Below are positions 18,559 to 29,653 of a stretch of 64,000 nucleotides of DNA, in pieces; position 1 is the stretch's first letter, and each line of letters starts with the position of its first letter. The notes beneath the pieces were generated by a model that was given only the letters and a program-made list of their open reading frames with translations, did no database searches and had not been told where the DNA came from. A program made the translations under genes and the position numbers. This stretch comes from AWTP1-13 sp963770295. Its GTDB lineage: Bacteria; Pseudomonadota; Alphaproteobacteria; Rhizobiales; Hyphomicrobiaceae. The stretch is taken from contig CAVYPA010000025.1 of NCBI GenBank assembly GCA_963770295.1, positions 1-64,000 of the forward strand. The letters run 5' to 3'.

Positions 18559-19341
18559 ATGAAACGAATGATGATTCGGGTGGTCGCGCTCGTGGCGCTT
18601 GCCTACCCGCCTACGGCGTGGGCTGAGGCCCCAGTGGCGTTGCCGCTCACACCAGCAAAACCCGTCGAGCAGTCTCCAGCAGCGCAGACCAATGATGAGA
18701 AGACCCGCTTGTGCGCCAGGTGCTGGCCGACACGGAGGATGTCTCGGGAGAGCGTCTTCAAGGCGTCGGGCCGCACCTATCACAAACCGAAGCTGGTGGT
18801 GTTTGAGGGGGCCGACGCGGACCGCATGCGGGGTCGGCCAGACGGCGATGGGGGCCTTCTACTGCCCGCTCGATCGCAGCGTGTATATCGACCTTGCGTT
18901 CCTCGAGCAGATGAAGCGGCGCTTCCACGCCCCTGGCGATTTGCGATGGCCTACGTGATCGCCCGCGAGGTCGGCCATCACGTGCAGACCGAGCTCGGCA
19001 TCACCGACAAGGTGCAGGCCATGAAGGAGCGCAGCGGTGACCAGGTGCGCGCGAACGCTCTGCAAGTGCGCATGGAGCTGCAGGCGGATTGTCTGGCCGG
19101 CGTCTGGGCCAGTATACGAACAACAAGGTGAAGTCTCGCCTGGAGCCCGGCGACATCGAAGAGGGATCGGCGGCCGCTTCCGCGATCGGGGACGACACGT
19201 GACAGCGCCAGGCGGAGGGCAGGGTGAAGCCTGAGTTCTTCACCCACGGCGCCTCCAGCCCAGCGCGTGCGCTGGTTCCGCAAGGGATTCGAGACCGGCC
19301 AGACGCAGGCCTGCGACACCTTCAACGCCAGTGTTTTGTAA
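18559..19341 (+). pseudogene. neutral zinc metallopeptidase (YpfJ-like), degraded
   Basis: The first frame encodes a signal peptide (MKRMMIRVVALVALAYP). Later frames carry the recognisable core: TACGVGQTAMGAFYCPLD, VYIDLAFLEQMKRRF, FAMAYVIAREVGHHVQ, RMELQADCLAGVWA, and a terminal KGFETGQTQACDTFNAS. At least three frame changes break it. The catalytic HEXXH motif is also lost: the sequence reads REVGH, with Arg in place of the first zinc-ligand histidine. It was an exported peptidase of the zinc-binding DUF/PF04228 type and is now inactive. Confidence 0.8.
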
Positions 19342-20018
19342 CACTTTAGGAGAGCCTTTCGGTCAATGGACCATCACCATTGCTAGCGCTGAACGGCCTC
19401 CCATTCGTGTTGAGAGCATCTGCCAATACTTCGTCCGCGCCAGGTACTATCTTCCTCGCTCCTCGACCGCACCCCACCCACCGAGGGTGGGATGTACTTC
19501 GACCCCAAAACGGCGCCAGTGTCACCGCCGCGCCCGCCGTCATTTAAATAATATATTCTGTATACTGATTGACTTGCTACGCTCGATTATCCTGAGAGCG
19601 CGCTGCTGGCGGTGGTGTTGGCTCGCCTCGTCGCAACGTTGATCCGTGCGCAGCCCTGCCTCGTGACCATCTTGCGGCGCCGGAGCAATCCGATCCGCAC
19701 GCAGTGGCGTCGTGGCCCATGTCACACACCCCTGCGGTGCGGTCCTCCTAACCTGAGGCACGACGGCTAACAATGTAATCCTGACATCCTGCCAACCTCC
19801 CGGTTCCGACACGGTGCGGACGGCGACGAGATCCGAGATTGGCAGGCCTAAGCCTTTGGGCCTCGCTACGGCGCAGGATTTCAGCCAACGAGGTTTACCA
19901 TTGGCGGCGGTTTCCGTGTGTCCGGGTGGGCCAGTCGACTACAAACAAAACCTGATCGACAAAGGTATCTTTCCAGTCCCAGTCTCCGTGGTTCTTGCAC
20001 CTGTCGGTGGGAGGAGAT
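19342..20018. other. no recognisable gene; A/T-rich patch
   Basis: No supported coding frame is seen. A strikingly A/T-rich patch lies at about 19540-19572 (TTTAAATAATATATTC), unusual for this GC-rich window, and a small GGGTGGGATGTACTTCG segment near 19486 resembles one near 10540. Confidence 0.35.
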
Positions 20019-23000
20019 TTGAACACGGCAGGCACACCCTGTGGACCTGATCGACCTCTGCTGACCCCTAAAGCTGCAGTTGGGGGGTGGGTACCCGTGT
20101 TTGCCGCGGCGGGTGTAGTCGCGATCGCGTATCTCCTGGCAGCCCGTCTGGGGCTAGCTTTGCTCTCGGCACACTCGGACGTTGCCGTATTCTGGCCCGC
20201 GTCAGGCCTCGCCGCAGGGATTTTGATCACGTTTGGGCCGCGTGCCCGTCAAGCGCTCATCGTTGGGGTGGTCGTCGGCACCGTCGCCGCCGGCCTTCTG
20301 AGCGACAGAAGTCTTCTGCACCTCGATATTCAATGGCTCCTGGAATGCCGGCGAGGCCCTCCTGGTGGCCTGGTTGCTCGAGCGGTGGTTCGGCCAGCCC
20401 TTCACGTTTGGTGACCTGCGTCGGGTAGTTGGCTTTCTCGTCGCCGCCTGCCTCGCAACCGCAGCCTCCGGGATCGGGGGCGCCGCCACGTTGACCCTCC
20501 TTCATCCCGAGACCACTGCGCCCAATTGGGATGTTTGGCGCGAGTGGTTCCTTTCGAGCTGGGTCGGACTCGTGGTGGTCGCGCCGCTCGTGATTGGAAT
20601 GGCTCAGACGTGGCGCAATCCACCGTCCAAAGGAGAGTGGATCGAGGGGGTCGGGGTGCTCAGCCTTACGGTCGTGGCTTGTTCCTACACCATGGCACAG
20701 AAAACCGACTCCTGGCTCTCATTTAGTCAGGGCGCTTTCGTGCTGCCGCTGCTGTTGTGGCTTACAGCCCGCTGCCAGCCCACCTTCGCGATAGCTGGTG
20801 CATTTCTCGTGTCTGTCGCGATCATCTGCACAACAACCTTTGGCATAGGCCGCTTTGGAGATGCGGCAGTACCGATCATGCAACGCGTGACTGGTGCCCA
20901 GTTGACGATGTTGACGAGCACTCTCTTCACCCTCGTGCTGGCTGTGTTATTCGCCCAGCGCAAGAAGGCGGAGGAGGCCCTTCGCCAGAGCGAACGGCAA
21001 CTGGCAAAGGAGCGCACCATGCTAGCCCGCCTGCACGAGGTTGGATCGCGCCTGTGGCTCAAACGTGATCTGCGCCAAGCCCTCGACGAAATCCTCGCGG
21101 GTGCGATCGAGTTGCTGAATGCTGATATGGGCACCATCAGGATTTTGGACACCACGCGGGGCAAGCTGAAGATCGAGGCGCAGCGTGGGTTCACGCAGGA
21201 ATTCCTCGATTGCTTCGGTGAGATATCGGCAGATGGTGATTCACCGTGTTGCAGAGCGTTGCGCTCAGCCGACCGGATAGTGATTGCAGATGTCGAGGCA
21301 AACGAGCTGTTCGCTCCATACCGTGCAATTGCACGCGCAGCCGGGTACCGCGCGGTCCAGTCAACGCCAATCATCAACCGCGAAGGAGTGCTGTTAGGCA
21401 CGCTAGCTACCCATTTTCGTACGGGACAAATACCCTCCAACCGAGATCTGCGCCTGCTCGACCTCTATGTGCGACAGGCCGCGGACATCTTCCAGCATCA
21501 CCGCGCGGATGACGCGCTATGCGCCAGCGAGGAGCGGCTTCGGCTGGCCCAGTTGAAGACGGGCGTCGGCCTATGGGATTGGGACCTGCGTACGGACGAG
21601 CTTACGTGGACCCCCGAGCTCGAGGCCATCTTTGGGCTCGAGCCCGGTGCTATAAAATGTTACGCGGATTTTCGCGACCGAGTCGATCCCGATGACATCG
21701 AGAAGGTCGAAGCCGAGCGGGACGCTGCCATCCGTCGCCGTGATCAGTTCAATCTCGAGTTCCGCATCATCCGTTCGGACGGGAAGGTTCGATGGATCCT
21801 GGCCATGGGGGGCGCATTCTACGACGCGGCGACCGGAGAACCGATCCGCATTCTCGGCAACAAAATCGACATCACCGAGCGCAAAGAAGTTGAAATCGCA
21901 TTGGCCGAGCGCGACACCCAACTCGAACTTGCCAGCAAGACCGCTAGGGTCGGCAGTTTCGCCGTCGATTTTTCGACGGGAGTCGTAAAACTTACTCCCG
22001 GCTGCGCAACCATTTACGGTCTACCGGAGGGTACCGTTGAGATGTCGTCCGAGGACACTCGGAGGTATGTGCATCCTGCGGATTTGGAGCAGCTGGAGGC
22101 GAAGCGTGAAAAGGCGTTGCTCACGCAGCAACGCGAGTTCATTGCGCAGTTTCAGAGTCATCCGTGCCGACGACGGTGAGGTCAGGTGGATAGAGGCGCG
22201 CAGCCAATTATTCTATGACCAAGTCGGCAAACCAATGCACTTGATCGGCGTCAGCATCGACTTTACCGAACACAAGTTGGCTGCACAAACTCTGGCTGAG
22301 CGTGACCTACAGCTTGCGTTGGCGGGAAGAGCCAGCCTCATTGGTAGCTATGCGTATGATACCGCCACGGAGATGCTACAAGTTTCTGAGGGCTATGCGG
22401 CTGTCCACGGCTTTCCAGAGGGGACCACTAAGATCGCGCGCAGCCAATGGTTGACCGGTGTGCACCCAGAGGATGTTGAGTGGTTGGCAAGGTGTCGCAG
22501 CCAGGCCTTCCGAGAGCTGAGGGCCGAGTACAGCGTGGATTACCGCATTCTTCTCCCGGGCCGTGCATTGCGGTGGATCGAGGCTCGCTGTTTCATTACG
22601 TACGATGGTGATGAGCACCCACAACGGGTGGTCGGCGTCATCATCGATGTCACAGAGCACAGGCAGACAGAGAAGGCACTCGCCGAGCGCAAAGCACAAC
22701 TCGAGCTCGCCAACAATATCGCGCAGGTCGGCAGCTATACTTACGACTATACCACGAAAACTCTGGACTCGGACCGGGTAGTGCATCCATTTATGGTCTT
22801 CAGGAGAACTCCGTGGAGATGCCGATTGATGAGGTGCGGAAATGTGTGCATCCGGAAGATTTGCCGGAGCTGGTTGCCGAGTCCCGCCAAGCACTCGCAA
22901 ATCGGCAATGCGAGCTCGTCTGCGTTTTCCGAATTCTCCGCAACGGAGCGGTTAGGTGGATCGAAACCCGAAACCGCTTCTTCTACGACAAGGCGGGGCG

Positions 23001-23719
23001 GGCCACACAAGCGATCGGTGTCAGCATCGACATCACAGAGCGCCGACGCGCTGAGGATCATATGGGCCAATTGGTCGCGGAGCTCGACCATCGTGTCAAG
23101 AACGCCCTCGCGACCGTCAGCTCCGTAGTTTCCCAAACTGCCGTTGGGAATGGATCGGTGGTCAATTTCGTAGCGGCTCTCGACGGGCGCATTCGCTCGA
23201 TGGCGACAACACACGAGCTGTTGAGCGCCGGTCGATGGCGCGGGCTATCGCTGACAGAGCTCATTCAGCGCGAGCTCGCACCGTATGCCACACCCAGCAA
23301 TGTCGAGATCAACGGCCCGGAAATCGTGCTGCACGCAGGAAGCCGGCCAGGCAATGGCAATGGTGCTCCATGAGCTCACCACCAACGCCGCAAAGTACGG
23401 TGCCCTCTCTACCGGGAATGGGCGCGTGTCGATTCGCTGGGATGAGCAACCGAACGGGCACTCACGTTCTTGTCTGGTATTCGAATGGCAGGAGATCGGT
23501 GGCCCCTTTGTCGAGGCTCCTGGCGATCCCAGCTATGGGACGACCACAATTCGTGACCTAATCCCCTACGAGTTCGGCGGCACCGTTGACCTTGTGCTCG
23601 CTTTGGATGGAGTCCGGTGCCGCTTGGAACTTCCAGCCGATTGGCTTAGCAACGACAGCAAGCCAGTTTCAGAAGCCAACGCACAAATTTCCCTGCCTAC
23701 CGGAGCGGCCCACACTTGA
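20019..23719 (+). pseudogene. MASE1-GAF-PAS(x4)-HWE sensor histidine kinase, four frameshifts
   Basis: Joining five frames gives a ~1230-aa membrane sensor kinase. It contains: a MASE1 domain with about eight membrane helices (FAAAGVVAIAYLLAARLG to TLFTLVLAVLFAQ); a GAF domain (DLRQALDEILAGAIELL...GTLATHF); four PAS/PAC units ending in variants of GVSIDITER; and an HWE kinase with ELDHRVKNALATVSS (phospho-acceptor His), HELTTNAAKYGALS (N box) and the W-x-E signature FEWQEIGG. Frame changes fall near 20325, 22150, 22783 and 23340. The likely start is TTG 20019 behind GGAGGA. All domains are otherwise well preserved, so inactivation is probably recent. Confidence 0.85.
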
Positions 23720-24105
23720 GACTGGTTTAAGGCCCGAGCGATCGGCGATCGGGCGTAAGTTAACTACGATCGCTAGCCGCGATGTAGGACAGTGCAGCTC
23801 GTCCTGACCGTCATGTCTGTAGCTGTGTAGGTTTTCGGACGCCTGCATGACGACCCTATCCGCACGCGCCGACGGCAGGCGTACGAAAAGCGCCAATGGA
23901 CGAAATCGCGAGAGGCGGCGCGACTACGGTGCGGCGGGCTCTACGAGGGTTTGATCGAGACGCCGGCGCTGATGGTGAGGGATGGAACGTCGCGCGACGA
24001 GGTTGATGGGGCCTTCAAGCGAGTGATGGCGTCGCCGATCTGAAACCAGCAGGCAACGCACACAACCCGAGCGTGCTGGCACGGATCTTGAGTAAATAGG
24101 GGAAA
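23720..24105. other. no recognisable gene
   Basis: This interval separates the sensor-kinase relic from copy 2 of the 405-bp repeat. It holds only short unsupported frames. Confidence 0.35.
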
Positions 24106-24508
24106 GTAATTCTGGGGTCACTTGTGACTTCAATGACTTGAGCAAAACGGCAACACATGCATTTCACCAGGAGGTTGTGAGCTGGATGGTGACTGACGGT
24201 GAAGACCAGTATAGCGCGAATGACTGACGTGCACGGTACGACGGCGACGCGACGTGCGTCCTGGCACGGGAGTTCCGGCACGACAGCGGTCCTCAGATCG
24301 ACGCCAAATAGAGGGCTGACGATCTGCGCGACCGGCATCGTAGCTGATGCTCAACGGTCGAAGAAGATCTGGCTGCCGCCCCGTAAAGGATGGCTCCCGT
24401 AATCGATGGCTCTCGCTCGCCGCTATCGATGCTCCCCACAGTCGCAACGCCATCCGGATGACACCCCGCGCAGCGGGCTATCGCGGTAGCGATTTCGTCC
24501 TGTGGCAC
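24106..24508. repeat. ~405 bp direct repeat, copy 2
   Basis: Same orientation and nearly the same sequence as 1-405; the match starts at GTAATTCTGGGGTCACTTG and ends at TCCTGTGGCAC. Small indels around 24272-24300 distinguish it. Beyond 24508 the copies diverge at once, which fixes the right boundary of the repeat. Confidence 0.9.
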
Positions 24509-24716
24509 CAAGCCGACGACCTACTGCCTTCGTCCGCTATCGATGCCTTTGCGACAAAACGAGCTAGTCCCTATCACATCGCCGTTGACGGAGTTCATAC
24601 GGGCTCGCCGCGAACAAAAGGGGGACGCGCGGCATCCCACACACGCGCTCAAGAGGAGCGACGAAGTTCGGTCGAGGACTAACGGCTCAGCTTAACGATT
24701 GAAGGGGGTGAGGCTG

Positions 24717-24992
24717 CTACGTCGGCCATAATCGCCATGGGAAGGGCTTGTCGTCAGTGGCGCAGGCGAGAAAACGCCCGACCTCGGCGAGCCACGCGGA
24801 GAGAGAGTTGCCAAAACGCGCGACAAGCTGGTTGTGCTCGCGGGAAAACAGAAGCCAGATAAATTGCCCGATTGCGATGAAGTTCAAAACCCACACGCCG
24901 AACCCGAACGCGATCATGAAGAGGAGCATGAACAGGCCGCGCATCCACACATCTCGCGTGGATGGCCTGTCGTCTGGCGCTTTCGTTTCCAT
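24717..24992 (-). CDS. DUF4389 membrane protein
   Basis: A 91-aa protein with a short cytoplasmic N-terminus and one long or two hydrophobic segments (MRGLFMLLFMIAFGFGVWVL, IGQFIWLLFS), followed by the conserved HNQLVARFGNSLSAWLAEV and FLACATDDKPFPW. This is the single-domain DUF4389 pattern found widely in proteobacteria. Its function is unknown. The gene appears complete and stands alone on its strand. Confidence 0.75.
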   Translation of the reverse strand: METKAPDDRPSTRDVWMRGLFMLLFMIAFGFGVWVLNFIAIGQFIWLLFSREHNQLVARFGNSLSAWLAEVGRFLACATDDKPFPWRLWPT

Positions 24993-25068
24993 GGGCGCCT
25001 CCGCATCTGTTGGATCCGTTTAGGGTACTACATGTCGGTGTCGCAGGCGACGCGGTGCCGAGGAATTA

Positions 25069-25371
25069 TTGTGGAGCAAGGGGTTGGTTTTGGTCATGCG
25101 TGCAGGATATGCACCGTTGTGTGGCGTTTGGCCATGGAGGGGACAACGCGTTTTGCATCGTGCGCGATCTTGCAAAGAAGCTTGCTGTGCGGCTCCATAT
25201 CATACCGAGGCAATAGCGCGCCTTTCTGAAGTGACGGACAAAATGCACGGCCTGCTCCTGGACCGCACCGACGCGCTGATGGGCTGCGTCGAAGGCAACC
25301 CAGAAGAGGCCGAGCTGGCGGCGTTGGCCGATGTTATCGAACGCTACGAACGGTATCGGTTCCACCCTTAA
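25069..25371 (+). CDS. hypothetical protein related to 57516-57722
   Basis: The C-terminal half (MHGLLLDRTDALMGCVEGNPEE) matches the protein at 57516-57722 (MHALLVHRSDRLDGCTEGSPEE). It continues with AELAALADVIERYERYRF, a helix the other copy lacks. The N-terminal part from the GTG at 25069 is not similar and is Cys/Arg-rich, so the true start may lie near 25200. It probably represents a small conserved protein of rhizobial accessory regions; function unknown. Confidence 0.45.
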   Translation: MWSKGLVLVMRAGYAPLCGVWPWRGQRVLHRARSCKEACCAAPYHTEAIARLSEVTDKMHGLLLDRTDALMGCVEGNPEEAELAALADVIERYERYRFHP

Positions 25372-25477
25372 CCTTCGGTGCGGCTATGAGCATCGCCCCG
25401 GCATTCCGGCAAATGGCACGGCGACCGCGGATTGCGACCGAGGCGGGTTCGGCGGTGCTCGGCGCGAGGATACAATG

Positions 25478-25726
25478 TCATCGCCGACGATCACGTGCGA
25501 TGGTCACCTGCATGGCCCTGCCCTCAATCGCTGTTCCATTGAGGGCCTTGATGGCGGCTTCGGCCTCCGATTGGATCGGCATTTCTACAAAACCGAACCC
25601 TCGAGCCTCACCGGTGATCTTGTCGGTAATTAGCTTGACACTGGAAACCTCACCGAAGGCAACGAAGTGGTCCATCAGTTTGTCCTCGGTGATCATAAAC
25701 GGTAGATTGCCTACGTAGATGTTCAT
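25478..25726 (-). CDS. RRM-domain RNA-binding protein
   Basis: An 82-aa protein that is essentially one RNA recognition motif. RNP2 is IYVGNLPF near the N-terminus and RNP1 is ARGFGFVEM near residue 45. The ATG at 25726 has GGAAGG about eight bases upstream and fits the domain start exactly; the frame is open further to 25789. Bacterial single-RRM proteins bind RNA and are often cold-induced, which is family knowledge rather than something the sequence shows here. Intact. Confidence 0.85.
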   Translation of the reverse strand: MNIYVGNLPFMITEDKLMDHFVAFGEVSSVKLITDKITGEARGFGFVEMPIQSEAEAAIKALNGTAIEGRAMQVTIARDRRR

Positions 25727-25984
25727 CGCAGTTCCCTTCCGGTGACGATGTCGCGTTCGGCAAGCCCTACCGCCGTGCGGCCTGGACAATCTGCATCGTT
25801 AGGGCCAAGGTCGACGCAAATGCGACATCCCGAAATTCTATCATGATGCCATCACATCGAACCTCGATGTGTAGAGTGTTGGACTGAGTGTCAAGCGCGA
25901 ATTGAGCGACAGATCGATCCGAAGATCGGCGCGTAGTAGGAGCCTGTGCCTGAGACCAAAAGCGGATAGGGCAGTGAAATCGTC

Positions 25985-26653
25985 ATGTTGGGCGCGTTCC
26001 GGCCTTATCTTCGCTTCGTTTGCAGCACCTCAACATGGGCGCATGCGCCAGCAGACCACCTCAGCACCGTGAAGCGAAATCAACCGGTAATTATTGCTCT
26101 ATGGCATGGGCAGACAATGCTCCTGCCAGAGGTCCTCCTATTTGAGATCAGACCGTCGTGCGCCATCGTGGCGAACACGTTAGTCGCCGAGCCGCTTGCG
26201 CGGACTTTGCAGCGAATGGGCATTGGAGTCATTCGAGGGGCCGGCCGAAGCTGGAGGGGAAAGGATCGACACGGTGCAAGGGCGCTTCGAGCGGCTATCA
26301 AGTCTCTCGCTGGAGGGGTGAGCGTCGCGATGACGGCCGACCAGTTGACATGCTCTCGCAGGTGTGGTCTCGGCATTCTGACGCTGGCGCGCCTCTCTGG
26401 ACGACCAATTGTGCCTACGGCTATTGCCTCGTCCCGCTACTGCTCGCTGCACACACCAAATCGATATACGATCAATTTCCCCTACTCCCGCCTCGCATTA
26501 GTCGTTGGTAAACCAATGTTCATATCGCGAGACGACGAGACTGAGGGGCTTGAGCATTGTCGGCAGCGAGTTGAAAACGCGTTGAATGAAGTGACGTACA
26601 AGGCCTACGCGGCGGCCAGGGCGAACGCTGCCATCAAGCGACACAGGGGCTAA
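25985..26653 (+). CDS. DUF374 lysophospholipid acyltransferase-family protein
   Basis: A 222-aa protein with the pattern of the DUF374/LPLAT group: VIIALWHGQTMLLPEV near the N-terminus, VANTLVAEPLARTLQRMG, VIRGAGRSWRG, SLAGGVSVAMTADQ and LTLARLSGRPIVPTAIASS. Relatives transfer acyl chains in lipid A or lipid synthesis at the inner membrane. The usual PDGPRGPR stretch is replaced by ADQLTCSRRC, so activity is uncertain. The N-terminal transmembrane helix often seen is not obvious; the start may lie upstream or the gene may be shortened. Confidence 0.7.
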   Translation: MLGAFRPYLRFVCSTSTWAHAPADHLSTVKRNQPVIIALWHGQTMLLPEVLLFEIRPSCAIVANTLVAEPLARTLQRMGIGVIRGAGRSWRGKDRHGARALRAAIKSLAGGVSVAMTADQLTCSRRCGLGILTLARLSGRPIVPTAIASSRYCSLHTPNRYTINFPYSRLALVVGKPMFISRDDETEGLEHCRQRVENALNEVTYKAYAAARANAAIKRHRG

Positions 26654-27424
26654 ACGCGTGACTAGTCGTGCCCCCCGTTGGCGGCCAAGCGCTTCGATCT
26701 CGAGCACAGGCGCCATAGGCCGCCTTGCGGAACACGGCCCCTTCGACCGCGCCCGTGCTCGCCAATGCAGCGCCGCTGTTTGCCGCGACAACAGCAAGCT
26801 TCACGATCAGCGAGGGCCTGACGGCCATCGGTGCGCCCTCCGCGACCGATGCCTCGCTCGCCCAGATGCGCCAGGCAGCACCCTGGCTTTGGGTTTGGTG
26901 TCGGAACGTCAAGTGTCGGCATAGGGCACCAATGGCGCTTGCGCCGTTGATCATCAGGTGGGGCGCGGGTACTTCGAGTGATTTCCTACGTCAATCTGCA
27001 CGGTGCAGTTCCGGCGGCTGGAAGGGAGCCGACCTCCAGCATCCGAGCTCGAGATCCAGCGACATGGCATTGGCTTACCATGCCCGTGCTGGGGATTGGT
27101 TCTGACGTCGGAGCGGCCGCAATGCGCCCAATAACGCCGGCGCATGTAAAACACCCTGTTGGATGAACCTGAACGACTGGCATCCAAGCAGTTTACGGAA
27201 GCCGTTGATGTCTCGGGTCACAAGTACGCATGCCTCTCACCGTTCTGGTCCGCTCTGAACCCCGACAGCATTGCTGCAACGGCGATGGCTTCAGGGTCAT
27301 CGTCAAAGACGGCCACTCACTTGGGCAGGGGTAGTTTTTGGTCACCTAGTCGGGGGATCCACTGGCGAAAACGTTTTGGCTGAAGCACGCTGGCTGGGAT
27401 AAAGTCTGTTCAGACTGCGGTAGA
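26654..27424. other. no confident gene
   Basis: Several overlapping frames exist on both strands (for example 26725-27105, plus) but none shows a recognisable domain, ribosome site or operon context. It may hold eroded coding DNA. Confidence 0.3.
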
Positions 27425-29203
27425 GTGCTAGCTGTGGCCAGTGAGGAAATCGAACGCCGACTTGTTGCAATCCTGATGGCGGATGTAGCCGGCTACAGCC
27501 GCCTGATAGGCATCGATGATGAAGGCACCCTGGCCCAGCTAAACGCTCACCATGCCGAGCTCATTGCGCCCAAGATTAAAGAACACCGCGGTCGGATCGT
27601 AAGGACCACGGGCGACGGCTTGCTGGTTCTGTTCGTCAGTGCCGTCGACGCATTGCGTTGCGCGGTTGAGATCCAGCGCGCAATGGCCTTGCGAAATGCA
27701 CAGATACCGTCAGATAGACGGATCGACTTCAGGATGGGGGTCAACGTTGGCGATATCGTAGAGGGCGCTAGCATTCATGGTGATGGGATAAATGTAGCGG
27801 CCCGATTGGAGGCGTTAGCAGAACCTGGCGGTATTTGCGTGTCGAGCCGCGTGCAAGAAGACGCGGGGGGTAGTCTTGGCAGGCTCGGCGTTGCTTTCGA
27901 GAGTATCGGTCAACACCAACTCAAGAATATTCAACACTCGGTGCACATCTACCGCGTGCAGCTGGATCAAGCTGCCACGAGGGCGAGACCCTCTCTCCCA
28001 ATCCCCGACAAGCCTTCAATTGCAGTCTTGCCATTCCAAAATATGAGCGGCGATCCCGAGCAAGAATACTTTGCCGACGGGATGGTCGAGGACATCATCA
28101 CTGGATTGTCTCGTTTCCGTTCACTCTTTGTGATCGCGCGTAATTCGAGCTTCACGTACAAGGGCAGGGCCGTGGACGTTAAGCAGGTCGGCCGCGAGTT
28201 GGGAGTGCGCTACCTGCTCGAAGGCAGTGTCCGGAAATCGGCCAATCGGATCCGCATTGCAGGGCAACTTATCGATGCCTCATCCGGGACCCATCTTTGG
28301 GCAGATCGGTTCGAAGGAGCGATCGAGAATGTCTTTGAGCTGCAGGACCAGGTGACCGCAAGTGTGGTGGGTGCAATCGCGCCGAGGCTCGAACAGGCGG
28401 AAATCGAACGTGCCGGGCGCAAACCAACCGAAAGCCTCGATGCCTACGACCTGCTTCTGCGCGGACTGGCAAGTGTTTACAAATGGACCAGGGAGGGGAA
28501 TGAGGAAGCGCTCCGTTTGTTTTACAGAACTATTGAGCTCGATCCTGATTTCTCTGCGGCGTATGCCGCAGCTGCAGACTGTTTTAGCAGGCGCAGGGGG
28601 TTTGGCTGGCTCATCGACCGAGAGCAAGAGGTTGCCGAAGCTAGAAGGCTAGCCCGGCGCGCTGTGCATTTGGGAAAGGACGATGCCACTGTACTCTGTG
28701 ACGCCGGACTCGCGCTCGCCTATGTCGCCGGAGATCTCGACGATGGCGCTGCCTTCCTTGACAGAGCCTTGTTGATCAATCCTAACTTGGCAGCGGCGTG
28801 GCTTTACAGCGGCTGGGCCAAAGTATGGCTCGGCGAACCGGATCAGGCCATAGAGCACTTTGCACATGCTATACGCCTGAGCCCTATCGATCCGGCCCTC
28901 TTCTTAATGCAATTAGGGACGGCGCATGCTCATTTCTTTGTTGGCCGGTATGATGAAGCACTGTCATGGGCCAAGATGGCATTGCGGGAGGTGCCGGATA
29001 GCCACGCGGCATTGCGTGCCGCTGCCGCAATCTGTGCAGTTGCTGGGCGTGACGAGGAAGCCAAGAAACTGATGGCGCGATTGCTCGAGATCGACCCTGC
29101 GCTACGTATTTCCACCCTCAAAAATGTACTGGGCCCATCCAGGCGGCCGGAATACCCTGCAAAGTATGTAGAAGCTCTGCGAAGGGCGGGCCTGCCTGAA
29201 TGA
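27425..29203 (+). CDS. class III adenylate/guanylate cyclase with TolB-like and TPR domains
   Basis: An intact 592-aa protein. Residues ~10-180 are a cyclase catalytic domain with both metal sites conserved (LMADVAGYSRL; TTGDGLLVLF). Residues ~190-320 carry the TolB-like segment typical of this family (SIAVLPFQNMSGDPEQEYFADG, GVRYLLEGSVRK, THLWADRFEG). The remainder consists of TPR units (AIEHFAHAIRLSP, DEALSWAKMAL). It probably makes cAMP in response to protein or peptide contacts; no membrane segment is visible. GTG at 27425 or GTG at 27434 could be the start; the latter gives the usual short lead into ERRLVAILMADV. Confidence 0.85.
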   Translation: MLAVASEEIERRLVAILMADVAGYSRLIGIDDEGTLAQLNAHHAELIAPKIKEHRGRIVRTTGDGLLVLFVSAVDALRCAVEIQRAMALRNAQIPSDRRIDFRMGVNVGDIVEGASIHGDGINVAARLEALAEPGGICVSSRVQEDAGGSLGRLGVAFESIGQHQLKNIQHSVHIYRVQLDQAATRARPSLPIPDKPSIAVLPFQNMSGDPEQEYFADGMVEDIITGLSRFRSLFVIARNSSFTYKGRAVDVKQVGRELGVRYLLEGSVRKSANRIRIAGQLIDASSGTHLWADRFEGAIENVFELQDQVTASVVGAIAPRLEQAEIERAGRKPTESLDAYDLLLRGLASVYKWTREGNEEALRLFYRTIELDPDFSAAYAAAADCFSRRRGFGWLIDREQEVAEARRLARRAVHLGKDDATVLCDAGLALAYVAGDLDDGAAFLDRALLINPNLAAAWLYSGWAKVWLGEPDQAIEHFAHAIRLSPIDPALFLMQLGTAHAHFFVGRYDEALSWAKMALREVPDSHAALRAAAAICAVAGRDEEAKKLMARLLEIDPALRISTLKNVLGPSRRPEYPAKYVEALRRAGLPE

Positions 29204-29653
29204 CCGCACCGGTTGTACCGGCCGACGGGCGTCCACAGGACGCTGCATCACTCGATCGTTTCATCGATGTGTAAGATAACAAACACCCACGGCAACTAGC
29301 CGCGTACTAAGAGTTGGCAGACGCGCTCAGACGCCGCAGGACATTTCCAAATTTCTGCGGGCTCTGTGATGCGCGTCACTTTCGAGCAACCGCCGACCTG
29401 TTATGTTCATCGCTTTCGCAGCGTTCCTGCCATGCAGCGGTTCTGGTCAGCAGGGAGGACTTTAAGGATGCTCGGACCAACCTGCATGGCGAGCCAGAAG
29501 CCTCCTCCAAAACGGGTATACACCAGACCCTAGGCTGCACCATTTTACATCCTGCGCACGGGAATTTTGCGCAAAGCGAAACCGGAAGCGAACAACGTAT
29601 AGAGCGGTTGTGTGGCGGCCTCCAACGAAGGTCCGCGCCACATACATGGAGCC
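29204..29653. other. no recognisable gene
   Basis: No supported gene; the frame from 29314 has no protein-like features and overlaps the next gene in another frame. Confidence 0.35.
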
